Positions 50,553 through 58,716 of a stretch of DNA of 64,000 bases are shown in pieces; position 1 is the first letter of the stretch; each line of letters starts with the position of its first letter. The translations under genes and the position numbers were made by a program. The notes under the pieces were generated by a model. That model searched no databases. It worked only from the letters and a program-made list of their open reading frames with translations, and was not told the DNA's origin. Source of the stretch: Herbidospora solisilvae (lineage in GTDB: Bacteria; Actinomycetota; Actinomycetes; Streptosporangiales; Streptosporangiaceae); contig NZ_WXEW01000002.1 of NCBI RefSeq assembly GCF_009901565.1, positions 248,001 through 312,000 on the forward strand, given 5' to 3'.

Positions 50553-51482
50553 CTAAGGCACCTCGGTAACCCGCACGACCGCACGCCCGTCCCGCGTCCC
50601 CTCCCAAGCCGCCCCAACGTCATCAAGCCCGACCACATAGTGATCAACCGCCAGCTCCCCCCGAGCCGCATGCCCGAAGACCGCCCCCAGCGCAGCAGCC
50701 CTCTGCTCCCGGCTGACGGCATTGTTCGAGTACCCCAGCACCGAAACCGCCCGGCTCCGCAACACAGCCGACGACAACGTCGCCGAATCGGACGCCGACC
50801 CGCCCAGGTTCACCAGCCGCCCCCCAGGGGCAAGCACCTGCAGAGCCGCCAAGGCAGGCTCCCCGAACACCGGATCGATCACCACGTCAGCCGCCCCGAC
50901 AACCTCGCGAAGCCGGCCGGCCAAGGTCGAGACAGGCTCCAGGGCGATACACCCCGGCCGAGGCGCCCGGGACACCCCCACCACGTCACCCGCACCCAGC
51001 AGCCGGGCCGCCCGCAGCGCCACCTGCCCCACCGCCCCGCCGGCTCCCAGCACCACCACCCGCTCCCCGCGCTCCAGCCGCGCCCGCCACGTCAACGCCA
51101 GCCACGCCGCCACCGCCGACAGGCCCAGGGACGCCGCCACGACGTCGTCGCACCCGTCCGGCACGCGGACAAGATCCGCAGAGGGCACCGCGCAGACCTC
51201 GGCCAGGCTTCCGTCGCCCGGAGCCATCCCGGCCGACGTGGGGAACCACACCCGCTCCCCGTCAGGCGTGACCCCGACCCCCTGCACCCCGGGCACATAG
51301 GGCAGCGCGGGCTCCCCGAAATACGACAGACCGGTCGCGCACAGCAGGTCCAGGGGAGTGATCGGCGCGCAGGTCACGGTCACGAGAACGTCCCCGGCCC
51401 CCGCAAGAGGCCGGGGGACGCTCCCCACCACCGGCGGGCGGCCGCAGGACTCGATCAGGGCCGCCCGCATCGGTGAGCTCAT
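50553..51482 (-). CDS. MDR-family zinc-independent oxidoreductase
   Basis: A 309-residue alcohol-dehydrogenase/quinone-reductase-like protein: GroES-like domain (PLDLLCATGLSYFGEPALPYVPG) and Rossmann domain with VVLGAGGAVGQVALRAARLLGAG at about 145-167. Zinc ligands are absent. ATG 51482 overlaps the LigA-like gene stop by 4 nt, so it is the last gene of the dioxygenase operon and may reduce a ring-cleavage intermediate. Confidence 0.85.
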   Translation of the reverse strand: MSSPMRAALIESCGRPPVVGSVPRPLAGAGDVLVTVTCAPITPLDLLCATGLSYFGEPALPYVPGVQGVGVTPDGERVWFPTSAGMAPGDGSLAEVCAVPSADLVRVPDGCDDVVAASLGLSAVAAWLALTWRARLERGERVVVLGAGGAVGQVALRAARLLGAGDVVGVSRAPRPGCIALEPVSTLAGRLREVVGAADVVIDPVFGEPALAALQVLAPGGRLVNLGGSASDSATLSSAVLRSRAVSVLGYSNNAVSREQRAAALGAVFGHAARGELAVDHYVVGLDDVGAAWEGTRDGRAVVRVTEVP

Positions 51483-51841
51483 GTGGCGATGTCCGGATAG
51501 GGGAGGGAGAAGTGGGACAGCCGGGCGGCGTACTCCTTCTGGAACGCCAGCGGCTCCTCGTAGTCGCGTTCGAACATCGCGATGAACAGCGTCAGCGTCA
51601 GGAACGGGTGGGCGCCCAGTTCGAAAAGGCGAACGTAGTCGTGGGAGGTCAGCGCCTCACGTTCGACCGGGTCGAACGACAACCACGTGCTGGCTTCCCC
51701 GCCGTGGCAGTTCAGGATCTCGTTGGCGATCGTCGACTCCCACCACGCCACCGTCTCGTGGGGCGCGGCGCGGTAGCGCTCGACCAGGTCGGGGTCGCGG
51801 TCGACGGTGAACAGGAACTTGTTCAGCAGGTACTTGCTCAT
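51479..51841 (-). CDS. LigA-like small subunit of an extradiol dioxygenase
   Basis: A 120-residue helical protein similar to the alpha subunit of protocatechuate 4,5-dioxygenase (LNKFLFTVDRDPDLVERYRA; LFELGAHPFLTLTLFIAMFE). In LigAB enzymes this subunit caps the active site of the catalytic subunit. It overlaps both LigB-like and oxidoreductase genes by 4 nt, so stoichiometric synthesis is expected. Confidence 0.85.
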   Translation of the reverse strand: MSKYLLNKFLFTVDRDPDLVERYRAAPHETVAWWESTIANEILNCHGGEASTWLSFDPVEREALTSHDYVRLFELGAHPFLTLTLFIAMFERDYEEPLAFQKEYAARLSHFSLPYPDIAT

Positions 51842-52701
51842 GCCGGGACCCCGTTCGGATACCAGGTGAAGTAGGCCTCCATCGTGTGGAACAGGTCGAG
51901 CGAGTCGGCGTAGTCGGCCTTGGCGCCCTCTCCGGCCACGCCCATCATGAGCATGAAGTCCATGAACCCGTGGGTGGCGTTGCCGGGCGTCCACAGGGAG
52001 TCGAGGGTGACCTCGGCCAGGGCCCGTTCGATGTCGCCGGAGGCGATCCACTCGACGGCCTTGCGGTCGAACTCCGGGTCGGGGCCGTGGGGGCCGAACT
52101 GCCTCGGGCCGCCGAGTTCGAGTGACAGGTGGCCGGTGCCGATGACCGCGACCCGCAGGTCGGAGGGCCAGGTGTCGATCAGGCGCCTGATCGCGTGGCC
52201 GAGTTCCACGAAGCGGGCCGGTCTCGGCAGGGGCGGGGCGAAGATGTTGGTGTAGATCGGCACGATCGGGAGGTCGGCCTCGGGGCGCAGCGTGATGATC
52301 GGGCACGTGATGCTGTGGTCGATCCGCAGCTCGTTGGAGAAGGCCAGGTCGAAGCCCTCGTCGAGGCCGCCGCGCAGGATGTGGGACGACAGCTCCTCGT
52401 GGCCGCGCAGCAGCATGCGGGGCAGGCCGAACTCGCGCTCCTCGTTGTACCAGTTGGCGTCGTAGAAGGGCGCCTTGCCCACCAGGAACTGCGGCATGTT
52501 GTCGAGCCACAACTGGTGGAAGTGGTCGGAGCCGACCATGACCAGCACGTCGGCGCGGGCCCGGGTCAGGGTCTCACGGAAGGCGGTGATCTTGGCGACC
52601 CACTCGTCGGCGAACGGCGGGCGCTCCTCCGGGGGCGCGGTGCTGGCCTTGTAGTAGAACGGGTGGTGCGTGGACGCGATCACGGCGGCCAGTGTTGCCA
52701 T
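51838..52701 (-). CDS. LigB-like catalytic subunit of an extradiol ring-cleavage dioxygenase
   Basis: A 287-residue class III extradiol dioxygenase subunit. Probable iron ligands and catalytic His are in AVIASTHHPFYY (His 11/12), GSDHFHQLW (His about 60) and a later Glu near FSNELRIDH. It would open a catechol-, protocatechuate- or gallate-type ring meta to the hydroxyls using Fe(II) and O2. The ring substrate is not determined; the neighbours (CoA transferase and citryl-CoA-lyase-like) do not belong to the usual protocatechuate 4,5-pathway. Confidence 0.88.
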   Translation of the reverse strand: MATLAAVIASTHHPFYYKASTAPPEERPPFADEWVAKITAFRETLTRARADVLVMVGSDHFHQLWLDNMPQFLVGKAPFYDANWYNEEREFGLPRMLLRGHEELSSHILRGGLDEGFDLAFSNELRIDHSITCPIITLRPEADLPIVPIYTNIFAPPLPRPARFVELGHAIRRLIDTWPSDLRVAVIGTGHLSLELGGPRQFGPHGPDPEFDRKAVEWIASGDIERALAEVTLDSLWTPGNATHGFMDFMLMMGVAGEGAKADYADSLDLFHTMEAYFTWYPNGVPA

Positions 52702-52713
52702 GGAACACCTTCT

Positions 52714-53472
52714 CTACGGTTCGTACGTCGCGTTCCGGTCGACGGTCAGGTAGACATCCATGCCGATGGGGCGGCGGCGCTCCTCGGCCAGGTGACCGAG
52801 CAGGCCGGCGGCGCGGGCCAGCAGGGCGAAGCCGCGCAGCAGGTCGACCGGGAGGCCGAGGTCGGCCAGGGCCGCCCCGCAGACCCCGGCGCCGTTCAGC
52901 GGCAGCCTGCGGCCCAGCACCTCGGGGTGCACCCGCCCGATGGCCTCGAACAGCGCCAGATGGGGGCCGAAGACCCCCTCTTCGCGGGCCAGCGCGAACA
53001 GCACCGGCGTGCGGGGGTCCTCCTCCTTGTGCACCGGGTGTCCCAGGCCGGGGATCAGCCGCTTCTCGGCCCGTGCCTCCCGTACGGCCTCCAGCGCCAC
53101 GTTGTCCCAGCAGTCGTCCCCGTTGGAGAACTCGACCAGCTCGTGGAGGAACCGCCCGGCGTCCTCGGTCACGCCGAGGAACCGGGAGCCGCCGCCCAGC
53201 AGCCCGGCCGCCAGCGCCCCCTGGACGCTCTCGGGGGCGCTCAGCAGCGTCAGCCGGGCCGCGATGGCGGTCGGGGTGAAGCCGTGGTCGGCCAGGGCGA
53301 CCAGGACCGCCTCGAACACCCGGGTCTCCCCGGGGGTGGGGCGGCGTCCGGCCACCAGCCAGAAGGCCAGCTCCCCGAAGCCGACCTTGCCCATCAGGTC
53401 GTGGGCCAGGTCGTGCCCGAGCAGGCTGATGGAGTCGGCGTCGGACGTGCCGATGCCGGTGGGAAAGTTCAT
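52714..53472 (-). CDS. Citrate-synthase-fold protein (citryl-CoA lyase-like)
   Basis: A 252-residue short citrate-synthase-superfamily protein. PESVQGALAAGLLGGGSRFLG and GLGHPVHKEEDPRTP mark the CoA- and substrate-binding regions, as in stand-alone citryl-CoA lyases. Where these usually read NxDG, this protein has LPLNGAGVCGAA, so the expected catalytic Asp seems to be Ala. It would be expected to cleave or form a tertiary-alcohol CoA thioester such as a citryl-CoA analogue. It overlaps the CoA transferase gene by 4 nt, strongly suggesting sequential action. Confidence 0.8.
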   Translation of the reverse strand: MNFPTGIGTSDADSISLLGHDLAHDLMGKVGFGELAFWLVAGRRPTPGETRVFEAVLVALADHGFTPTAIAARLTLLSAPESVQGALAAGLLGGGSRFLGVTEDAGRFLHELVEFSNGDDCWDNVALEAVREARAEKRLIPGLGHPVHKEEDPRTPVLFALAREEGVFGPHLALFEAIGRVHPEVLGRRLPLNGAGVCGAALADLGLPVDLLRGFALLARAAGLLGHLAEERRRPIGMDVYLTVDRNATYEP

Positions 53473-54575
53473 CGCAGCCACTTCCTGATCTCGTCCCCGT
53501 GCTCGTCCAAGGCGGGCGGCGGCAGCCGGTAGCCGGCGGGAGTGCCGGAGAAGCGGATCGGGTGCCGCACCGACGGCACGCCGCCCGGTTCCACCACCGG
53601 CTCCAGGCCCAGGCTCTCGGCCAGCGCGACCCCTTCGGTCACCGTGTTGATCGGGCCGCAGGCCACCCCCGCCGCGCTGAGCTCGGCGAACAGGTCGGCT
53701 CGCGTCCGCTTCCGCAGCTCCGCGACCAGCAGCGGCTTCAGCTCGGCCCGGTTCGCGGTGCGATCTCTGGTACGCGCGAAGCGCGCGTCGTCGGCCAGTT
53801 CGGGCACGCCCAGGACCTCGCACAACCTGCGGAACTGCCCGTCGTTGCCCGCGGCGACGATCAGGTCGCCGTCGGCGCACTCCAGCGGCTCGTAGGGGAA
53901 CAGCGACGGGTGGGCGTTGCCCATCCGGTGGGGGGTGACCTCCCCGGCCACCACGGCGCTCGAATGGTTCACCAGCGCCGACAGGGCCGACGACATGAGG
54001 TTGACCTCGACGCGCTGGCCGCCGCCGGCGTAGAGCGCGGCGAGGATGCCCGACACGGCGTGCAGGCCGGTGATCACGTCGAACACCGACATGCCCGCCC
54101 GGTAGGGCGGGCCGTCGGCCGAACCGGTGAGGCTCATCAGCCCCGAGACCGCCTGCACGATGAGGTCATACCCCGGCAGGTGGGCGCCGCCCTCGGCGCC
54201 GAAGCCGGTGATGGAGGCGTACACCACCTTGGGGTTGCGCTCCCGGACCGCCGGATAGTCGAGCCCGTAGGCGGCCAGGCCGCCGGGCTTGAAGTTCTCG
54301 ATGAAGACGTCGGCGCGGGCCGACAGCTCGTGGGCCAGGGCCTGGTCGGCGGGGTCCTTCAGGTCGAGGGCGACCGAGCGCTTGCCCCGGTTCACCCCCA
54401 GGTAGTACGTCGAGACGCCGTCGCGCTCCGGGGGCAGCCAGTTGCGGGTGTCGTCGCCGCCGGGCGCCTCGACCTTGATGACGTCGGCGCCCATGTCGGC
54501 CAGCAGCATCGTGGCGTAGGGCCCGGCGAGCACCCGGGAGAAATCGGCCACGAGGATGCCGTCGAGTGCGCCCAT
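53469..54575 (-). CDS. CaiB/BaiF family (family III) CoA transferase
   Basis: A 368-residue family III CoA transferase: VADFSRVLAGPYATMLLADMGADVIKVE at the N-terminus, the catalytic Asp expected in the ENFKPGG/YASITGFG region, and DVITGLHAVSGILAAL. These enzymes move CoA from a donor to a carboxylic acid. In the operon it likely activates the acid that the citrate-synthase-fold lyase then cleaves. ATG 54575 lies just downstream of the palindromic IclR sites. Confidence 0.9.
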   Translation of the reverse strand: MGALDGILVADFSRVLAGPYATMLLADMGADVIKVEAPGGDDTRNWLPPERDGVSTYYLGVNRGKRSVALDLKDPADQALAHELSARADVFIENFKPGGLAAYGLDYPAVRERNPKVVYASITGFGAEGGAHLPGYDLIVQAVSGLMSLTGSADGPPYRAGMSVFDVITGLHAVSGILAALYAGGGQRVEVNLMSSALSALVNHSSAVVAGEVTPHRMGNAHPSLFPYEPLECADGDLIVAAGNDGQFRRLCEVLGVPELADDARFARTRDRTANRAELKPLLVAELRKRTRADLFAELSAAGVACGPINTVTEGVALAESLGLEPVVEPGGVPSVRHPIRFSGTPAGYRLPPPALDEHGDEIRKWLR

Positions 54576-54586
54576 GAGATCCCTTC

Positions 54587-54611
54587 GTCCGTTAAGCGGA
54601 CAAGTGTCCGC
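54587..54611. promoter_or_regulatory. Overlapping palindromes, probable IclR operator
   Basis: Two overlapping inverted repeats lie 11-36 bp upstream of the CoA transferase start: GTCCG-TTAAG-CGGAC (54587-54601) and GCGGAC-AAGT-GTCCGC (54596-54611). They sit between the iclR stop and the operon start, suited to block or activate the promoter. Confidence 0.65.
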
Positions 54612-54644
54612 GAGCCCGAGTCTTGTCGGGCGGCGAAGGTGGTG

Positions 54645-55454
54645 TCAAGCGGAGACCTGGGAGACCGACTGGGGGATGGACTCGTGGAGGGCCACGTCGG
54701 CGCCGATCGCGCCGGCCGTGCGCAGCAGCGCGGGAAGGAACTCCTCGGTCAGCGTCTCCATCGAGGTCTCGGCCGAGTGGGCGTTCACGTTGATGGCCGC
54801 GATCACCCTCCCGTGGCCGTCGCGCAGCGGCGCGGCCACCGAGCGGATGCCCGGCGCGAGCTGCTCGTCGGTCACCGCCCAGCCGCTGGCCCGGACCGCG
54901 CGCAGCACCGCGTGGCGTTCCTCGGCCGAGGGGCGCCAGCGGGGCGTGATGCCCGACTGGCTCGGCGTCTCCAGCACGGCGTCGGCCTCGGCGGTCGGCA
55001 GGGCCGCCAGCAGGACCTTGCCCAGCGACGTCTGGAGCGCGGGGAACCGGGTGCCGATGCTGACCGACAGGGTGACGATCTTGGGTACCGCGACCCGGGC
55101 GACGTAGACGATGTCGGAGCCGTCGAGCTGCGCGATCGAGCACGACTCGCGGGTCAGCGCCGAGAGTTGCTCCAGGTGGGGCCGGGCGATCTCCCACAGG
55201 CCCATGGAGTGGACGTAGGCGACCCCCAGCTCCAGCACCCGGGGCGTGAGCGCGAAGCCCCCCTCGGCGGCCCTGACGTAGCCGAGCTCCTCCAGGGTCA
55301 GCAGGATGCGGCGGGCGGTCGGGCGGGCCAGTTCGGTGGCCGTGGCGACCTCGGTGAGGGTCATCACCCGCTGGCGCGGGCCGAACGCCTTGATCACATC
55401 GAGTCCCCTGGCCAGCGCCTCGATGAAGTCGGGTCCGGTGTCCTTGCGTGGCAT
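54645..55454 (-). CDS. IclR-family transcriptional regulator (PcaR/PcaU-like)
   Basis: A 269-residue IclR protein: winged helix (about residues 15-75; LTEVATATELARPTARRILLTLEELGYV) and effector domain (about 90-260; SLGKVLLAALP, GWAVTDEQLAPGIRSVAAPLRDGHGRVIAAIN). IclR regulators of the PcaR/PcaU group control aromatic-acid catabolism and respond to pathway intermediates. It precedes the CoA-transferase/dioxygenase operon in the same direction and diverges from the amidohydrolase, so it probably controls both. Confidence 0.88.
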   Translation of the reverse strand: MPRKDTGPDFIEALARGLDVIKAFGPRQRVMTLTEVATATELARPTARRILLTLEELGYVRAAEGGFALTPRVLELGVAYVHSMGLWEIARPHLEQLSALTRESCSIAQLDGSDIVYVARVAVPKIVTLSVSIGTRFPALQTSLGKVLLAALPTAEADAVLETPSQSGITPRWRPSAEERHAVLRAVRASGWAVTDEQLAPGIRSVAAPLRDGHGRVIAAINVNAHSAETSMETLTEEFLPALLRTAGAIGADVALHESIPQSVSQVSA

Positions 55455-55482
55455 GGGTCGACTTTAGACCGCCCCGCGTGTC

Positions 55483-55511
55483 TTGACATCGGCGTAGGGG
55501 GCTCGCATTGT
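55483..55511 (+). promoter_or_regulatory. Candidate sigma-70-like promoter of the amidohydrolase gene
   Basis: TTGACA at 55483-55488 and CATTGT at 55506-55511 are separated by 17 bp and lie about 60 bp before the amidohydrolase ATG. The -10 element lacks the first consensus T. Confidence 0.45.
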
Positions 55512-55572
55512 TGCATTCACATTTCTGCGACCGCCAGGCGGACATCGGTCCGCGACTCTGGGAGGCAGCTTT

Positions 55573-56964
55573 ATGCCCATCGTCCTCCGCAACGGACTCG
55601 TGCTGACCATGGACGACCGGCGAACCGTGCTGGCGCGCGGCGACGTGCTGGCCGACGGGGAGGACATCGTCGCCGTCGGGCCCGATCTGGAGGTGCCCGA
55701 GGGCACCGAGGAGATCGACGCGTCCGGCGGCATCGTCATGCCGGGCATGATCGACACCCACCGCCACCTGTGGCAGACCGCCATGCGCGGCTACGGCGCC
55801 GACTGGACCCTCACCCAGTACTTCGTCTGGTACTACCTCGAATGGGGCAGGAAGTTCCGCCCCCAGGACGTCTACGCGGGCAACCTGCTGGGCGGCGTCG
55901 AGGCCCTCGACGCCGGGGTCACCACCACCGTCGACTGGTCGCACGGGCTCCAGACCGTCGACCACGCCGAGGCGGCCGTCGACGCGCTGGAGGCGGTCCC
56001 CGGGCGGTTCGTGCTCGCGTACGGCAACATCCAGCAGGCCCCCTGGGACTGGGCGCCCTCCGCCGGCCTGCGCGACTTCATAGGGCGGCGGTCATGGGGC
56101 GACATGCTGGGCCTCCAGCTCGCCTTCGACGTCACCGGCGACCCCGCCTTCCCCGAGAAGGCCGCCTTCGAGGCCGCCCGCGACCTCGGGCTCGCGGTCA
56201 CCACCCACGCGGGCGTGTGGGGCGCGACCAACGACGACGGCATCCGGCTCATGTACGAGAACGGCTTCATGACGCCGGAGACGACCTACGTCCACGCGGC
56301 CACCCTCAGCCCCGACTCCTATCACCGGATCGCCGCCACCGGCGGCTCGGTGTCGGTCTCGACCGAGAGCGAGCAGAGCGCCGGGCAGGGCTACCCGCCC
56401 ACGTGGCAGCTCCGGCACCACGGCATCCCCGTGTCGTTGTCGATGGACACCAGCGTGTGGTGGAGCGGCGACCTGTTCTCCGCCATGCGGGCCACCCTGG
56501 GCGCCGACCGGTCCCGGGAGCACCTGGAGGCCCACCTCAGGTCGGAGACCGTGACCCACTGCCACCTGCGGGCCGAGCAGGTCGTCGAGTGGGCCACCCG
56601 CGGCGGCGCGGCGGCCCTGGGCCTGTCGGACAGGATCGGCAGCCTGGAGCCCGGCAAGAAGGCCGACGTCGTCCTGATCAAGAACGACGCCTCGCCCGTC
56701 ATGTTCCCGATCCTCAACCCCTACGGCCACATCGCCTTCCAGGCCCAGCGCGGCGACGTGCACACCGTGCTCGTCAACGGCCGGGTCGTGAAGCGCGACG
56801 GCCGGGTCGAGGGCGTGGACGCCGCCCGCGCGGCGGTCACCCAGACGGTCGACCACCTGATGAGCGAGCTGGGCGACGCCTGGCTCTCCGGAATGAACCC
56901 CGACATCCCGGAGACCAAGATCCTCGACAACCCGTACATGTATACGAACTACAGGTCGAGCTGA
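55573..56964 (+). CDS. Amidohydrolase-family metal-dependent hydrolase/deaminase
   Basis: A 463-residue TIM-barrel amidohydrolase of the cytosine-deaminase/atrazine-hydrolase subtype. Metal and catalytic motifs: DTHRHLWQT (HxH), TTHAGVWG (His), YVHAATLS (His), SVSTESEQ and SMDTSVWWSGD (Asp). Relatives deaminate or dechlorinate N-heterocycles, e.g. 8-oxoguanine or triazines. GGAGG precedes ATG 55573. It diverges from iclR and lies beside the ring-cleavage operon, so it may remove an amino or halide group from the pathway's starting compound; this is inference. Confidence 0.88.
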   Translation: MPIVLRNGLVLTMDDRRTVLARGDVLADGEDIVAVGPDLEVPEGTEEIDASGGIVMPGMIDTHRHLWQTAMRGYGADWTLTQYFVWYYLEWGRKFRPQDVYAGNLLGGVEALDAGVTTTVDWSHGLQTVDHAEAAVDALEAVPGRFVLAYGNIQQAPWDWAPSAGLRDFIGRRSWGDMLGLQLAFDVTGDPAFPEKAAFEAARDLGLAVTTHAGVWGATNDDGIRLMYENGFMTPETTYVHAATLSPDSYHRIAATGGSVSVSTESEQSAGQGYPPTWQLRHHGIPVSLSMDTSVWWSGDLFSAMRATLGADRSREHLEAHLRSETVTHCHLRAEQVVEWATRGGAAALGLSDRIGSLEPGKKADVVLIKNDASPVMFPILNPYGHIAFQAQRGDVHTVLVNGRVVKRDGRVEGVDAARAAVTQTVDHLMSELGDAWLSGMNPDIPETKILDNPYMYTNYRSS

Positions 56965-57863
56965 GGGGCCCAGTCGCGGACTCCCGCCGCGCGCCAGCCG
57001 AGGATGCCCGCTCCCAGCATCCCCGCGCGGACGCCGAGCGCCGTCTGGCGCAGCGGCGGGGGCTTGCGGAAGCTCAGGCGCTCGGTCATGCGGTCTCTGA
57101 GCGGGGTCAGCAGGGCCTCGCCGGCCTCGCCGAGGCCGCCGCCGATCACGATCATCGCCGGGTCCATGAGCAGCGTGTACGACGCCAGCGAGATCGCCAG
57201 CGCCTCGACGGCGTCGGCCAGGACCGCGTAGGCGTGGGGATCGGAGCCCGCCTGGGCCATGACGTCGACCGCCGTGGCGGGCTTGCCGGTCCGCTCGGTG
57301 TAGCGGCGGCCCAGCGAGGCCGCCGAGGCGTAGGTCTCCAGGCAGCCGGTCTGGCCGCAGGCGCACCGCTCGCCGTCGGGCCACACGGGGGTGTGGCCGA
57401 TCTCGCCGCCCCAGCCGTTGACGCCCCCGTAGGGCTCGCCCTTGATGATCAGGGCGCCGGCGATTCCCGTACCGATGGGCAGGAAGAGGAAGTCGGTCAC
57501 GTCGCGGCCGGCCCCGAAGACGCTCTCGGCCAGGCCCGCCGTCCGGACGTCGTGGCCCAGGCTCACCGGCAGCCCCTCGGGTACGAACGCGGCCGCCGGC
57601 ACGTCACGCCACCCGATGTTGGCCGAGAACAGGGCCGTGTCGGCGTCGACGATCCCGGGCACCGCCAGGCCGACGCCGCGCGGCGGCCCGTCGCCCGAGG
57701 CGGCCAGTTCGGTCACGTAGGCCCGGATGTTGGCGACGACGGCCTCGGGCCCGTCTTCACGCCCGGTCGCACGCCCGGGGAAAACGGTCACCTCGCCCGA
57801 TTCGCTGACGAGGCCGCCCTTCATCGATGTCCCGCCCACATCCAGGGCGACCACGTAACTCAT
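56949..57863 (-). CDS. ROK-family sugar kinase (glucokinase-like)
   Basis: A 304-residue ROK protein: ATP-binding ALDVGGTSMKGGLV at the N-terminus, the GVGLAVPGIVD segment, GTGIAGALIIKGE, GEIGHTPV and the zinc-binding CACGQTGCLE. It likely phosphorylates glucose or a related sugar. There is no HTH, so it is a kinase not a repressor. The 3' end overlaps the convergent amidohydrolase by 16 bp. Confidence 0.9.
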   Translation of the reverse strand: MSYVVALDVGGTSMKGGLVSESGEVTVFPGRATGREDGPEAVVANIRAYVTELAASGDGPPRGVGLAVPGIVDADTALFSANIGWRDVPAAAFVPEGLPVSLGHDVRTAGLAESVFGAGRDVTDFLFLPIGTGIAGALIIKGEPYGGVNGWGGEIGHTPVWPDGERCACGQTGCLETYASAASLGRRYTERTGKPATAVDVMAQAGSDPHAYAVLADAVEALAISLASYTLLMDPAMIVIGGGLGEAGEALLTPLRDRMTERLSFRKPPPLRQTALGVRAGMLGAGILGWRAAGVRDWAPQLDL

Positions 57864-57877
57864 CCGGACATCTAATC

Positions 57878-58198
57878 TCACGACCGGCCGAGTACGCGAG
57901 ACAGGGCCGCCTCCACCTCCGCCGCCAGCTCGGCCGGCACGGAGGGCCGCCGGTGGTCGCGCCGGGGGCCGCCCTCGCCGGCGTTGCGGATGTGGCCGCA
58001 GGAGCGGCACTCCACCTCGCCCAGGCGGCAGACCAGGGTCGTGGAGCCGCACGAGAAGCAGGTGTCGAGTTCGAGATCGTGGGCCCGCTGGCAGTCCGGG
58101 CAGATCAGGACCTGGGCGTCAGAGCGCACCCCGCGCCTCCACGGGCTCGCGCCACGAACCGGGTCGGTCTGCCGGGCCCCGCATCGGTAGCAGGGCAT
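57878..58198 (-). CDS. Zinc-ribbon protein with four CxxC pairs
   Basis: A 106-residue cytoplasmic protein with MPCYRCGA, LICPDCQR, TCFSCGS and ECRSCGHI, giving two likely zinc ribbons, and an Arg-rich linker before a helical tail. Its role is unknown; similar small actinobacterial zinc ribbons are found beside core genes. It lies 15 nt upstream of the ROK kinase start and 11 nt downstream of the peroxiredoxin gene in the same direction. Confidence 0.8.
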   Translation of the reverse strand: MPCYRCGARQTDPVRGASPWRRGVRSDAQVLICPDCQRAHDLELDTCFSCGSTTLVCRLGEVECRSCGHIRNAGEGGPRRDHRRPSVPAELAAEVEAALSRVLGRS

Positions 58199-58209
58199 GT
58201 CGGCCTCCC

Positions 58210-58650
58210 CTACAGCTCGCTGAGGACTTTCCGATAGTCGGCGACGTCGCGCGGCTGCCCGATCGCGGTCGCGACCGTCCAGCGCACCACGCCTTCGGCG
58301 TCGATGACGAAGGTCCCCCGGGAGGCGACCCCCTTCACCTCATCGAAGACACCATAAAGACGCGCGACCTGACCGTGGGGCCAGAAATCCGAGAGCAGGG
58401 TGAGGTCCCAGCCCTCGCGGTCGGCCCAGGCCCGCTGCGCGAACATCGAGTCGACGGAGACGGCCAGCACGACCGTGTCGCCGAACCCGTGCAGATCGTG
58501 AAGTTCCGCCTGGCAGACGCCGGTGAAGGCGAACGGGAAGAAGACGAGCAGCACCTTCCGGCCGCGCAGGCCCGAGAGCCGGACCGGCGTGCCGTGCTGG
58601 TCGGTCAGCTCGAAGTCGGGCGCGGGAGACCCGGCGGTCAGCATGTCCAT
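58210..58650 (-). CDS. ahpE: AhpE-like one-cysteine peroxiredoxin
   Basis: A 146-residue thioredoxin-fold peroxidase with LLVFFPFAFTGVCQAEL, holding the peroxidatic Cys at about residue 46, and no obvious resolving Cys. It resembles mycobacterial AhpE, which reduces peroxides and depends on external thiols such as mycothiol/mycoredoxin. Its neighbour DUF3052 and then aceE give the same gene order as in Mycobacterium tuberculosis. The ATG at 58650 is used; ATG 58644 is an alternative. Confidence 0.9.
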   Translation of the reverse strand: MDMLTAGSPAPDFELTDQHGTPVRLSGLRGRKVLLVFFPFAFTGVCQAELHDLHGFGDTVVLAVSVDSMFAQRAWADREGWDLTLLSDFWPHGQVARLYGVFDEVKGVASRGTFVIDAEGVVRWTVATAIGQPRDVADYRKVLSEL

Positions 58651-58716
58651 GATCGCTCCGCCCGTAGTGAGCCTGCCGTACGGCGGCGGCCGTACGGCAG
58701 GACGGGGCCCAGCCGG

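Noticed and set aside
53499-57875. 1458-codon plus-strand frame across the catabolic cluster
   Set aside because: It runs antisense or out of frame to five well-supported genes and has no coherent domain content.
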